A stretch of 13,983 nucleotides of DNA from Echinococcus granulosus (GCF_000524195.1 NW_020170506.1:1844-15826); one strand, 5' to 3'. Positions 1 to 9,450 are shown, counted from the stretch's first letter. Program-made: numbers and translations. The notes: a model not told the origin generated them from the sequence alone.

Positions 1-324
1 CCTCCTCCTCCTCCTCCTCCTCCTCCTCCTCCTCCTCCTCCTCCTCCTCCTCCTCCTCCTCCTCCTCCTCCTCCTCCTCCTCCTCCTCCTCCTCCTCCTC
101 CTCCTCCTCCTCCTCCTCCTCCTCCTCCTCCTCCTCCTCCTCCTCCTCCTCCTCCTCCTCCTCCTCCTCCTCCTCCTCCTCCTCCTCCTCCTCCTCCTCC
201 TCCTCCTCCTCCTCCTCCTCCTCCTCCTCCTCCTCCTCCTCCTCCTCCTCCTCCTCCTCCTCCTCCTCCTCCTCCTCCTCCTCCTCCTCCTCCTCCTCCT
301 CCTCCTCCTCCTCCTCCTCCTCCT
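1..324. repeat. Perfect (CCT)n / (AGG)n trinucleotide microsatellite, 108 units
   Basis: The first 324 bases are an uninterrupted run of the triplet CCT, ending where the sequence turns to TTTAACA. It starts at the window edge, so its true length is unknown. The tract is pure pyrimidine on the + strand and pure purine on the other, and has the mirror symmetry that allows triplex (H-DNA) formation. All frames are open through it: Pro, Leu or Ser on the + strand; Glu, Arg or Gly on the - strand. No flanking exon signal supports it being coded. The lack of any interruption over this length suggests either a young expansion or an assembly or polishing effect. Confidence 0.98.
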
Positions 325-1916
325 TTAACAATAAAACAAAACTGACTGGCGAAACATATGGTTGTTTCACCATCTCTCCTTTGGAACGAGCGGTCTCATT
401 AGATCGGGACAGTTTGTCTTGGTAATATCGAGGACGTTGTGCAATGATCAGGATTACACTTGGAGATGAGTGACATCGGTTCCATCAAGCATTGTGCTCA
501 TTAACCGCCTCTCACCTCAAGGGTGCATTCGAGGAAATACGATTTGTGCATTATGGCAACCTCGCATCAATGCTTGTATTGTTGGGAAACCAACACTCTT
601 ATGCCATACCTGGTAAATGAACTGACACCACTTAACTTTGCACACGGTGTCTCCCCGTCCGATCGTTTTCACGGTCGGTGCAGTTGGATACAGCACATAA
701 GAATTCCACGCAATCTACGTACAGGGTGAATGTTAGGCAGCTGAAATGCCTTAATCCCACCGATGGTAAATCACTACTTAGGAAGAAGTCGAGTAAGTTT
801 AAAGGCCTTGACTTTCGTTGCGGATGGATTCTGAGAGCGTTGGTCTGCTGTACAAGAGCACGAGCATAGTTTCTTTGCAAGTGAGTAAACTCTTGCTGAC
901 GGGACGGCTGTCTGCAAATGCTGATGCGCCTTCTTGGCCTCAATCACCGCAACACTCCCCATTCAGATTGATTGGACCTGACGCAGAAGCGAAGAATGTA
1001 GCCGGTTTGGATGAGGCAGTCACAGTGGGCATCCAAATGCTCATCGACCTTTTCTTCTGCTTCCCTCAATCCATCTCTCAGGCTCATGCCACAGTTGCCC
1101 TCCTGCTAGCCGATTAAGCGCTTCTACAGCTAAGTAAAACGGCTTGTGAAAGGTGTGTGCATGTTTACTGGTTAGTGGACAAAATAGCAGCGTTATTGTG
1201 CTAAGGGTGAATCCTAATTGTCATTACCGATTTTATGAGCTCTTCCTCCTAGATACCACTTTACCATGTTGCTCTCGCCTCAGTACTGTGCAGCCATATC
1301 TACCAGATACTAGCATTGCTTCCTCCATTCCTTTTGCTGACATACATTTAACAGGAGAATAAGCACTGAAGACATGTGCGGTTAAACTTTGCAAATTCAA
1401 AGTTGCACCATACCCGATATCTGGTTTTGGAATAGCACAAATTGTGGTGATTTTCGTCGATGAAGGCTGATTATATACCCGTCCAAACGGATCATACGCT
1501 GGAGTCATCAACTCTAAAATAGCCAAACTGTAAGGGTTTTATTTAGCCACGGCTACTAGCTGCTATTAAGTAGAAGTGATAGGCAGAGTGAAATTCAACC
1601 AGTTGTGAATGATGCAAACGTTGATTTGTCAATTGGAAAGAAGAAACCTTGGTTTTGAACATAACAGGCGAGAGTTTAAGTGTACTGCCACAATACACTG
1701 CCGGTTTTCTTTTACATTCCTAATGAACATCGTTGCCATCTCCACCGAGCACTGGTGCAACCACTGTATGAGTGACTGCTGAAATACTCGGGATCACGCA
1801 CATGCGTTACGTACTCCAGCCACACAATATAATTAAAACGGCTGTGATGCGCATTGACTGCACAAGCAGACCATGTTGTCAGAACCTTTTAATCGCTCTG
1901 TCTTTCTGTTTCTCAG
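325..1916. other. Stretch without a convincing gene
   Basis: No long exon with good signals was found. Two weak hints exist. On the + strand an ATG at 818 opens 19 codons that run to a good donor (CAA|GTGAGT), but no phase-matched partner exon was found. On the - strand a frame from about 1105 to 635 is open except for one TGA at about 944-946; it includes a short helical, charged segment (LREAEEKVDEHLDAHCD). Neither is enough to call a gene. The rest is mixed sequence with no repeat or RNA gene that I could see. Confidence 0.5.
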
Positions 1917-2323
1917 GCACTTTCGTAGCAGTGGCAAACATTCTCGTCACTGTGACGATGGTAGATACCGAGGGGATGGAGGTGAGGAGGACGGAAGAGA
2001 AGTTCGTTTGAGGCACCATCATGGAAGGAGGAGAGACAGACCTCCAAAACGGCTGCTCAGTCACCGACACTGACACTACTACCATTACTCGCAGGTCTAT
2101 TTTGCGCGAAATTATGCAGAACTACTGGAGAGAAGGTGGAGTTCGCTTAACAGTGCTTCCTGGCGTGCAAAGCTGCAGGTCTCACTCGACACACTGCCTT
2201 GCCCATCAAAGAAGAGACCTAGTCTGCTGCCCCCTCCTTCCTTTTGTTTGCATGTTAACACGTTTATGTGATGAGTGTGCGTGTTTGCAGATTAAAATTT
2301 CTCTACCTGAGTCTGGTTCTTAG
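1917..2323 (+). CDS. Candidate partial gene of small exons, unknown protein
   Basis: Proposed exons are 1917-1981, 2095-2178 and 2291-2323 (stop TAG). The first follows a strong polypyrimidine acceptor (CTTTCTGTTTCTCAG) and ends at a good donor (GAG|GTGAGG). The second follows CATTACTCGCAG and ends CTGCAG|GTCTCA; the third follows TGTTTGCAG. All junctions are in phase. The protein reads TFVAVANILVTVTMVDTEG, then VYFARNYAELLERRWSSLN, then a short tail IKISLPESGS. If the second exon reads through, it ends at TGA 2269-2271, soon followed by ATTAAA at 2291. The R-N-Y-A-E-L-L segment and, in the read-through form, LPCPSKK loosely recall a PX domain, but that is only an impression. No upstream exon was found (one base of the first codon is missing). 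A competing ATG at 2021 with a good Kozak context opens a 100-codon frame (to 2323) through the same region. Confidence 0.3.
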
Positions 2324-2362
2324 TATAGGGTGGAAAAAATTAGGCGGAAATGAAATCACCGG

Positions 2363-2849
2363 TTAGAACATGGGGAGCTTAAGAGCCGCTGCCCTTTCTT
2401 TTTCCACGGGCTGGGCGGTAACATATGCAAAGTTGACATCTGAAGAATCGCCTTTAACTGGTTTTTCTTCCCTTTCGACTCCGAAGTATGTGTATACATT
2501 GACCTGATACGGTAAACATTTGTCCAACAAGGAGCTGGATGCAGCAATCCCATATGTACCACTGAGTTGAACTACCAATGATAGACACTCCTTCTGTGCG
2601 GGAAATGAAAAAATTTATGGGCCTTCCTGTGCCACGGTCATTGTTATGCCACCTGATTACTTGTGATGGCTGATTCAGAAGAACGAGCAGAGGACGTCAA
2701 CCAAAGCATGGTGGACTCTTTATCGTGAGGTAATTGATATTCCAAAGCCATATTCATCTGCGCAAACCCTCCACAATTCTTCTACTTGCGTATCAAGGCG
2801 AAATGCTCGCGTCACTTACGCAGCTTGCCTTGTCCCTTTCAATCTCCAT
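2363..2849 (-). CDS. Candidate three-exon gene with two tiny introns, unknown protein
   Basis: On the minus strand an ATG at 2849 gives 10 codons (MEIERDKASC) ending at donor TGC|GTAAGT. A 62-bp intron (2758-2819) leads to an exon at 2653-2757 (35 codons, MNMALEYQLPHDKEST...) ending CAG|GTGGCA. A 59-bp intron (2594-2652) with a good tract (TTTTTTCATTTCCCGCACAG) leads to the last exon 2363-2593 with stop TAA. All junctions are phase 0, giving 121 residues. The last exon alternates like a beta-sandwich (VVQLSGTYGIAASSS, then LPYQVNVYTYFGV), followed by a charged tail ending ALKLPMF. This pattern faintly recalls the end of a calpain-type C2-like domain, but there is no protease core nearby and I do not claim the family. 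The ATG has a weak Kozak context, so further 5' exons are possible. Confidence 0.38.
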
Positions 2850-2881
2850 ATGGCGTCTTTAACGAAAACTTAAGCGCAAGC

Positions 2882-3091
2882 TCATCTGAAGAATAAGGTT
2901 ATATTCGGATCAGATCCTGTCTGGGCAGAGTAACTCATGGAATATATGCTAAATTTGCCTTCACTGAAGAAGTTCACGAGTACTTGAGCTTGACCGCCCC
3001 TAGTGGATCCTACTAAAACAATTTTCCTCTGTTCAATTTCGGTGGAAAGACCTCCCCACTGGCTATTCGTGCACTTCTCTCCTCTGCCCAC
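2882..3091 (-). CDS. Open frame upstream of the 2363-2849 candidate, possibly an exon
   Basis: This minus-strand frame is open for about 69 codons and has no ATG at its start. It contains a strand-rich segment (QRKIVLVGSTRGGQAQVLVN, then FSEGKFSIYSMSYS). It lies immediately 5' of the 2363-2849 candidate on the same strand, so it could be an earlier exon. I found no donor in it whose phase and strength fit the next segment well; the better options would join only part of it. The sequence just after it looks like a splice acceptor (CTTATTCTTCAG at about 2886), which adds to the impression of exon-intron structure here. The length alone is expected by chance, so this is weak. Confidence 0.15.
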   Translation of the reverse strand: MGRGEKCTNSQWGGLSTEIEQRKIVLVGSTRGGQAQVLVNFFSEGKFSIYSMSYSAQTGSDPNITLFFR

Positions 3092-4665
3092 ATGATATTA
3101 TCCATCCTCTCTTTCCTTTTTTTCTGTAATTAACCTGAATCCATCTTCAGCTAAGTAATTTGAAAGGCCAATCACACGCTTGGAGACATCGCCAAACTTT
3201 AGACTACTTGGTTCTATTATCTTGTTACAGACTGCTTACCTGCCAGCTAAGAGTACCTATCCAATAAATGGCAGCCGTATTTTAATATGACATATCTAAA
3301 TACGTCCTAATAAACCTCGGCATCCAAATGCAGCCTAGAGCTTAGCTTTAGACCACTAGATCTTCAGCCGAGTACCCGTCAGCAACAGGCGCTCGTAAGT
3401 GTGCGCTGCGTACTAAGGAGAATTAGGTAGTGAGTACAATCGCCTGCTTTATTTGCAACTGGTCCATTTTAGACACCTCATTTGCCTTAATCAAATGAAG
3501 GAACAAGCGTGTTCCTCATTAGATTTACCCAATAAGTGCACCAGCAGAGCATTAATGAGTGAAACTAAATTCGTCAAGCTGTCCAAAGGACTAAACTTCA
3601 TGCATGTTGACGTGAACGCACACATGGGTTGAATGCAAAAAATACAGAATAGTAAATTTAGAAACACGCACCAAGTACGCATTTAAAGGTAAAACTGACA
3701 GGCTACCCTGGACAGAGACTGTCCACTACGAGCACACGCAATTTCGAAAATATGTCTTAAAAAGTGAAGTCTAAATAACTACACATCTAAATAATTGGCT
3801 TATTCGGTAAAGCCAACTTGGAGGTAAAGTAGTAATCAAAGAAAGACACGTTTTGTGATTTTTTGCCTTTGTCTCCATTTTGAAATATTGTTTTGTGAAG
3901 TGTGGCATGTAAATGTGATGTAGTGGTGTTGAATGGCTCCATCCTCTGTCCATTGTTGAATAAGATGAAGTAGGACATGCCACATGCAAATCTCCAACAT
4001 CCAAAACAGCTTCGCGAGAACAGTCACCGTACTGCATTCCAAACAGTAAAGCAGTCAATGTTCCATTGCTTACTTCGGCACTATCGTAAGTATTCATCGC
4101 TAACACATGCATCATTGAGCTACCTCAAACTTATAATTATATTTACCTCAAAAGATGTTAATTATCATGACCGAAGAATGCAAACAAAGATAAGGTATAA
4201 AGTAATAATGCATTGTGACACTCCTTTGGGTTTAAAACCTTGAAGTGTAGGAACGAGGCTGCAGGGTACATTGCTTGCACTGTTGCATTAAGCACGACGG
4301 TTCAATTCGGACGATGAGTACAGCAGCAGAGGAGGAGAGATTGAGGATTTCGTCTCAACATGCTACTTTTGCTGTCTGCAAGTTGGGACATAGTGAAAGG
4401 CCCCTGTAAAACAACGTGATCTCAAATGGGAAACACCATAATTCTCAACACTGTGCGATGCTCTGGCTGTTTTACTTAGTGAGAAGTGAATGGATGCTAC
4501 ACTTGCGTCATATTCAGCACCAAATTGACCGGCAGCGATGGAATGGGATCAACAAACTCACAGACATACGCAAATGTCACTTGCCTACGCTACTTAAAGA
4601 AAAGAAATGAGCAGCAAGATTTGATTTAACCAGTCGATTTCACTTTACAGATCCGTTTGGCAACG
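3092..4665. other. No gene seen
   Basis: This stretch of mixed, somewhat AT-rich sequence has no supported exon, repeat or RNA gene. A minus-strand frame at 3771-4115 (114 codons) starts with two ATGs and reads plausibly for its first 55 residues, but it has no good splice signals and its length is within chance expectation. Confidence 0.5.
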
Positions 4666-4671
4666 TTTATT
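4666..4671 (-). terminator. Possible poly(A) signal AATAAA on the minus strand
   Basis: TTTATT on the + strand gives AATAAA on the minus strand. It lies 60 bases past the stop of the minus frame 4731-5111 and about 200 bases past the stop of the favoured model at 4871. It could serve a terminal exon in either reading. A hexamer of this kind is not rare by chance. Confidence 0.3.
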
Positions 4672-4870
4672 CCTTTCATAATTGCTCTTAGAGCCTCTCA
4701 CTGTGAAATCGCAGGCATTGGGATGTCACCTCACTTCCATTTGAGCCTTCTACTGCAACCGGTGAAGTCCTCAATACAGTTGTTTGTATTAGACGGAAGC
4801 TGACTATTCGCCCGTGTTGGATGCGTGGCCACAAATCGGCGAGTTGAGGTGTACCCCTCAAGTCTTTTCC

Positions 4871-5191
4871 CTAGTAGCTCGTCAAAGGCCTTAGGAAACT
4901 GACGAAAGCAGCTTCCACTGATTGCGTCAAATTGATAGGCATTCCAATGGGTGAGTCCGTGGTATATGCGTAGATACGGATAGTGTGGGTGGATGTAGTG
5001 GTTCTCATTTATCAACTTGTAGCCAGTCAAATAATGCCGACAAATGAAGGGCCATAGCATGCAATACACCAATTTTTGTCGTGCAACTTTGAAAAGGGGT
5101 GCTTTACTTGTTTATGAAATGCTCAACAACATCCAGCAGAAGAGACCCTTCGGAATGCATGCCGACTGATCCATAGTGGACCGCATCTAGA
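4871..5191 (-). CDS. Candidate two-exon 3' part of a gene, unknown protein
   Basis: The upstream exon is 5108-5191 on the minus strand, 84 bases long. It follows a strong acceptor (CATCTCAACTCCTTTTACCAG) and ends at donor AA|GTAAAG. It reads LDAVHYGSVGMHSEGSLLLD then VVEHFIN, with most codons starting in G or C as in real coding sequence. The best in-phase continuation is 4871-5003 after a 104-bp intron. It reads TTTSTHTIRIYAYTTDSPIG then MPINLTQSVEAAFVSFLRPL and stops at TAG; its acceptor (AAATGAG) is weak. The alternative is the long open frame 4731-5111 in another phase (127 codons, containing WNAYQFDAISGSCFRQFPKA), which ends 60 bases before the AATAAA at 4666. I cannot decide between them. 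Earlier exons, if any, were not found. No family is recognised. Confidence 0.33.
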
Positions 5192-5475
5192 CTGGTAAAA
5201 GGAGTTGAGATGAGGTGAAGAATTCAAAACAGCTTGAAGGGCAAATGGTTCCAGTAGTGGACTCATCCAAAGAGAAATCACTCCAGTGCCAATTCCCAGG
5301 ATCACGACTGACAATCTCCATCACATACATATCAGTTTACAACTCCTCCTCACCAATCCCCTCCACATGTCCGTCACTCCCATCCTCCCAATCCGCTGTT
5401 CCAGAGACGTCAGGAAATCAAGACGAGTAGAACAAATGGAAGTCGTAGTAATTAGGGTTAAGTTATGCAGCTGCC

Positions 5476-5513
5476 CTCTCCTCCTCCTCCTCCTCCTCCT
5501 CCTCCTCCTCCTT
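5476..5513. repeat. CTC/CCT trinucleotide microsatellite
   Basis: About 12 units of the same CCT-type triplet as the long tract at the window start, flanked by CTCTC and CTTCTCCC. It sits in the pyrimidine-rich zone and encodes a poly-Leu run in one shadow frame. Confidence 0.95.
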
Positions 5514-6356
5514 CTCCCACTTTTACCCTTTCAGCTTTCCCTCCTCATCCATGCCCATTCAACATCTCAATATTGGCCTAACTTTAGTCCAGTCTTTTTG
5601 ACATGTTCAAGGACAATTATGAGGAGTCACTTTAATGCACATCATTCAGCATATGCATATTTCCTCCAACTAAGTCAACTGTTTTGTGTTTCTGACAGAT
5701 ATGTGGCCAGGTAGGTAAGTTGAAAGGTGAGTAAATGAATGAATTTACAAACAGACGGTGAGGAGAGAGAAGCCAATGACCTAGTATACAGCACCGTGCA
5801 CAGATACTCAACTTTGAGCTTCGGTAGGAATGCACACACCCTCCAGTTAAGTCCATTGCTTCATGCTTCATTCAGTCGTCTTACCTCGTCCCACCTCTCC
5901 TCTTCCCTTACTCAAACTGCCATCTCCTACCTCTCCTTCAGCTTCACAGTTACGTTACTCCGCCTCCACCGGAAGGGTTCAATCACCACCATTGTTCTCC
6001 CTGGTCAGAAGTGACGAATCTCTCAGAGACAAAATTAGAAACACTTATGAGGAAGTCACGTTAGCCAGCTGCACAGTGATGTTTAAGGTTGAGTGGCCAA
6101 TTCCTCCAACCCATTTATGCCTCCTACTGCACTTACTGTGCCGCACTCACCGTTTATGCCACTCATACGTGCTTCACATCCACCAACTCATCACTAACAG
6201 CAGTAGCAGTAGTCGTAGTGACCTATATTACCTTGCCTAATGTATTTGTTGGTGACCTGGCCCACTTGAGAAGCACTGAGTTACGCTACCATAGACCTGG
6301 CTTGACTTGACCACACTAGCTGACGCGTCTGAGCTAGACTACGTTAGCCTAGAAAA

Positions 6357-6381
6357 GGATAGGATAGGATAAGATAGGTTA
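6357..6381. repeat. GGATA pentanucleotide tandem repeat
   Basis: Three perfect GGATA units are followed by two imperfect ones (AGATA, GGTTA). The array is short and no function is evident. Confidence 0.9.
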
Positions 6382-6518
6382 AGCAGGATTATCTGCTCCA
6401 TCATGCATACCTCCTAGCTGCCCTCATACTCAACCATTCGAGCCGATCCCACCACTGCCTCGTTGACACGCTAACTCGACTCGATAGAACCTCAGACCAC
6501 GTGTAATGAGGCCCTTTC

Positions 6519-6532
6519 CTTCTCTCTCTCTC
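6519..6532. repeat. Short (CT)n dinucleotide repeat
   Basis: A run of alternating T and C at the end of a CCCTTTCCTTCTC stretch, within the pyrimidine-rich zone. In invertebrates such runs may occur near promoters, but nothing else here supports that. Confidence 0.8.
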
Positions 6533-6835
6533 GTGGATATTAGGAATCAATGTACATATACAACAGCGAAGTCTATTGACTTCATCGAAACAGCAGAGCA
6601 GGTGGCCCCTTGCCCTCCTCTCTTCACATGCCCCAATTTAACGCCTCTTCGGTAAGTGCCGCTTTCTCCTCCTACAACTATCTATGCCCTCAAGAGTTGA
6701 TTCTTGCATTATACCCTACCATGCATGCTCCACTCCTCCTACCACCCAATGTAGAGGAAGATGTGCTCCCTACATTGCACTGCATTTCACGTAGTTTCTT
6801 TTCCTTTACCTTAATCCGTTCCTTGCATTGCAGTA

Positions 6836-9074
6836 ATGCCAGAACAACTCGCTTCTCTGCCTCCATCACGCTTCTCCCCTCACCTCCACCTCCTCCAAGC
6901 CCAAATCCAATTGTCCTCCTTCTCCTCTTCCTACCTTGTCTTCTGCCAAAACCTTTTTGGTAAGATCCATTCATCCTGTGATTTAGTGATTGCGAGATGT
7001 AGGCCACAGACCAGAATGGGTATAGTGCAGGCAATAACGTGCAAGGACGTGCACCTCTTTTCACTGTGTGTCACCGTCTGCCTGTCTGTCTGTTCGTTTG
7101 AGGTTGTGTAAGTGTCATTGCTTATTATCATCTTTCGTCCTTTTAAACAGTCGCCCAATTGGTGTCGCACGGAAACGGGTGGGAATGCCCATGTGTATGT
7201 GGATGTGCATGCGTGAGTGTACGCGTACACACACCTCACCTCCTCCTCCTCCTCCTCCTCTACCACCCACATCGTCCCCAACCTTCTAGTCCACCAGACA
7301 GACAGTTCCATTCTGGGTCAAGTGAGACCTCCTCTGATCGTCTGTTTGTTGGATGGCTCAATATTCGCTTATTTGATTTCACCTCTTCGCTTCGTCAACA
7401 CTCCATCTCCCTCCCACTCACTCAGCCGCACACTCACACATTCACTCATTTCTCCCACTTCGTTGCTCTTGTCTCTCCTTCAGTTGGAAGTAGACATCTC
7501 GTGGTGGGAGCAGAAATGTCTTCAAAAGCCGATCAAGCATTCGAACCAAGGAATAACTTCGGAGAAGGAGAAGTCGAAGACTGGTCGAGTTTACAAGACG
7601 ATGCACCGCAACGGCGTCGCTTTGAAGGACAACGAGTCTTTATTTTCCTTGGGAGGTAAAGTGATTTGAAGGTAATCACAACTTGAAATGGACAAGTGAA
7701 TGTACAGTAAAGCCGATTTGCAGTCCCACTCACACACCTCCCACCACTGTTTGCACTCCACTTAAGGACTTCCACGAGTACACACCGGTCACAGTGTCCC
7801 ACGCTTTGGTATTTACCTACGTAACCAGTGTGTACCTACTCACCTCATTCGCATTTCATTCGCTATCATCTTTTGTTGCCGGCCACTCTTGTCCCTTATA
7901 TCTCATTTTTAGAATGCATTTCGTTCATTCCTACTTTATCATCTCCGCACAGAAGGCGATCCTGATATTACTGCTGTAGGGGGCACGCTAGCATTTTGGC
8001 GCTGGTCAGTGGTCATTGTAATGCTTGCAGTTCGCCATTAGTATGGCCAAGTGCAACGGGACACATAGAGAAAGTAAAGGAATTTAGTCGCGTTACTCTG
8101 TTGCCCAAGCATTTGCGATTTTAAGAGGGGTGGTCCCTTTTTCCCAAAATGTGGCATTACTTCCTCCAAGCATCCGTGCAAACTTTGCTCCATACCAAAG
8201 CAAATTATACTGAAGTCATGGTGGTTTAATAAGAAAAAATTTCATCTGCTCTAAGTGCTGCAAAGGCTGCATTCTCGCCTGCTATTCAAGAAGGTTACCG
8301 GAAAGAGGGCTTTATTCGCAGCCACACAGCCCATAAAATTGCATTGCCGTGACTTGGAGTGTAGGCTTGTCAGCTTGGGTCCTGTCGAGCTTCTTCCCTT
8401 TCATCCATCCAAAGACTGATGAGCAAAGCTATCGGTGTACGTAATCCTATTACCGACGTCAAAGAATGGGCAAGCATGGCCATGTTGTGCACATAGAAGT
8501 ATGGTAGGTGAATGACAGACATACGGACCGACCAGAAGCTAATTAAGCGTATTTTGTTATACCCCCACTGCTGTGTCCTTTCAATCTGCCGTGTTTAAGG
8601 TGTCTTAGTGACCTTAACCCTTGAGTGGTCATCTGCACACTTTCAACATATCACTGATTCATATGAGCCAATGTAGAGGGCCTAAGCATGAGGGGATATC
8701 TCACATGAGATCTGAGGTAACCAATCAAGTGGCAGCTTTTAGAAAATCCCACAATTAAAAATCAAATCGTAGGGAAATCGATTCATGCAGATATGAGAAA
8801 TTAGAACAGAAGTATTTTCTGTTATTAAAATTTGTCGATGCATATTTTCTTCAGTCAATCGGTGGCTTTCAAGCATGCACAGTCATCAAGCACTCAGCTT
8901 TCACCACTAAGTCTGTGTAAATCACCGTCAGCGTGGAATGGAGATGGGAGAGCTTTCCCCAAACTTGGTGACCTGAGTGGCTCATTTAAAAAGTCACAAG
9001 AGGGATTAGACCACAAAGGCCGCAGACTAGTATTTATGGTCTACAGTCAACGATTAGAGCATTCTCATTCATAA
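6836..9074 (+). CDS. Candidate three-exon gene encoding about 171 residues, unknown protein
   Basis: Exons are 6834-6959 (acceptor CCTTGCATTGCAG, donor TTTTTG|GTAAGA), 7484-7655 (acceptor CTTGTCTCTCCTTCAG, donor GGGAG|GTAAAG) and 8855-9074 (acceptor ATATTTTCTTCAG, stop TAA). Starting at ATG 6836, both junctions are in phase (1, then 2). The N-terminal 41 residues are Leu/Ser/Pro-rich and may be a by-product of CT-rich DNA. The middle exon has the best coding look, reading MSSKADQAFEPRNNFGEGEV then EDWSSLQDDAPQRRRFEG, with many codons beginning in G; its own ATG at 7516 has A at -3 and is an alternative start (119 residues). The last exon reads SPSAWNGDGRAFPKLGDLSG and ends RLEHSHS. AATAAA follows 110 bases after the stop. 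A good donor at 6651|6652 could end an upstream 5' UTR exon. There are no obvious domains, membrane spans or known motifs. Confidence 0.38.
7195..7236. other. Alternating purine-pyrimidine stretch with a 14-bp perfect palindrome
   Basis: The stretch is mostly alternating purine-pyrimidine (TGTATGTGGATGTGCATGCG...), ending in the perfect palindrome GTGTACGCGTACAC at 7217-7230 and a CACAC run. Such sequence can adopt Z-DNA or a small cruciform. It lies in the proposed first intron of the 6836-9074 model. Confidence 0.7.
7239..7260. repeat. CCT trinucleotide microsatellite
   Basis: About seven CCT units directly follow the CACAC run. This is the third CCT-type tract in the window. Confidence 0.95.
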
Positions 9075-9183
9075 AGATGAGAAATGCGTTTCACAAACTG
9101 TATCGCCTTGAAATCCGGAAGCGAGAAATCATCGGATACAATGTTTTTCACAGAATGATAGGCAGGAATACAAGGTCATCGTG

Positions 9184-9189
9184 AATAAA
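9184..9189 (+). terminator. Possible poly(A) signal AATAAA
   Basis: AATAAA lies 110 bases after the TAA at 9072-9074, a normal distance for a short 3' UTR, and is followed by a T-rich, G-containing stretch (TACCTTTGTTTC). It supports the 8855-9074 segment as a terminal exon. Confidence 0.4.
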
Positions 9190-9450
9190 TATTACCTTTG
9201 TTTCTACATTCACTTTAACATTGATGTTCATTAAATGCCTTGAAGGCACTGCATGCACTCACTTTGCCCAAAGTGGATTCGAGTCAGCTAAGCCTGAAAC
9301 AAGAAGCGTTGTTTTCTCACAAACCCATAAATACTGGCTATTTTGCTACTGTTTAATGCAGTACAGCCTACTGATGTGGGTTTTAGTTAGTTAGAAGCGA
9401 TTTACGATTTGAACGACGTGGCAAGAAATGAGGAGTAAGCAATAGGGCTA

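Larger units (their letters stand above)
5340..7483. other. Pyrimidine-rich (+ strand) zone with short repeats
   Basis: Through most of this span the + strand is rich in C and T, with many CTCC, TCCT and CACTCC runs, so nearly all + strand frames are open for long distances and encode Ser/Leu/Pro-rich shadows. This explains the open frames at 5286-5714, 5863-6240, 6610-6963 and 7159-7483. The zone holds two CCT-type microsatellites, a GGATA repeat, a CT repeat and an alternating purine-pyrimidine stretch. It lies just upstream of, and partly within, the candidate + strand gene starting at 6836, so a promoter or 5' UTR role is possible but not shown. Confidence 0.6.

Noticed and set aside
632..943. 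103-codon minus-strand open frame
   Set aside because: Length is within chance expectation, there is no good splice or start signal, and its second half loses protein-like composition. Only the upstream charged segment is mentioned as a hint.
3771..4115. 114-codon minus-strand frame starting with two ATGs
   Set aside because: No convincing donor or acceptor, weak start context, and no poly(A) signal located; one or two frames of this size are expected by chance.
5286..5714. 142-codon + frame with a poly-Leu run
   Set aside because: It is an artefact of the CTC microsatellite and pyrimidine-rich DNA; all + frames are open here.
6690..7064. Gly/Arg-rich 124-codon minus frame
   Set aside because: It is the complement of the pyrimidine-rich tract, a compositional shadow with no signals.
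7159..7669. Two overlapping + frames of 150-166 codons
   Set aside because: Upstream of 7484 both are low-complexity Ser/Leu/Pro/His readings of CT-rich sequence. Only the part after the acceptor at 7483 is retained, in one frame.
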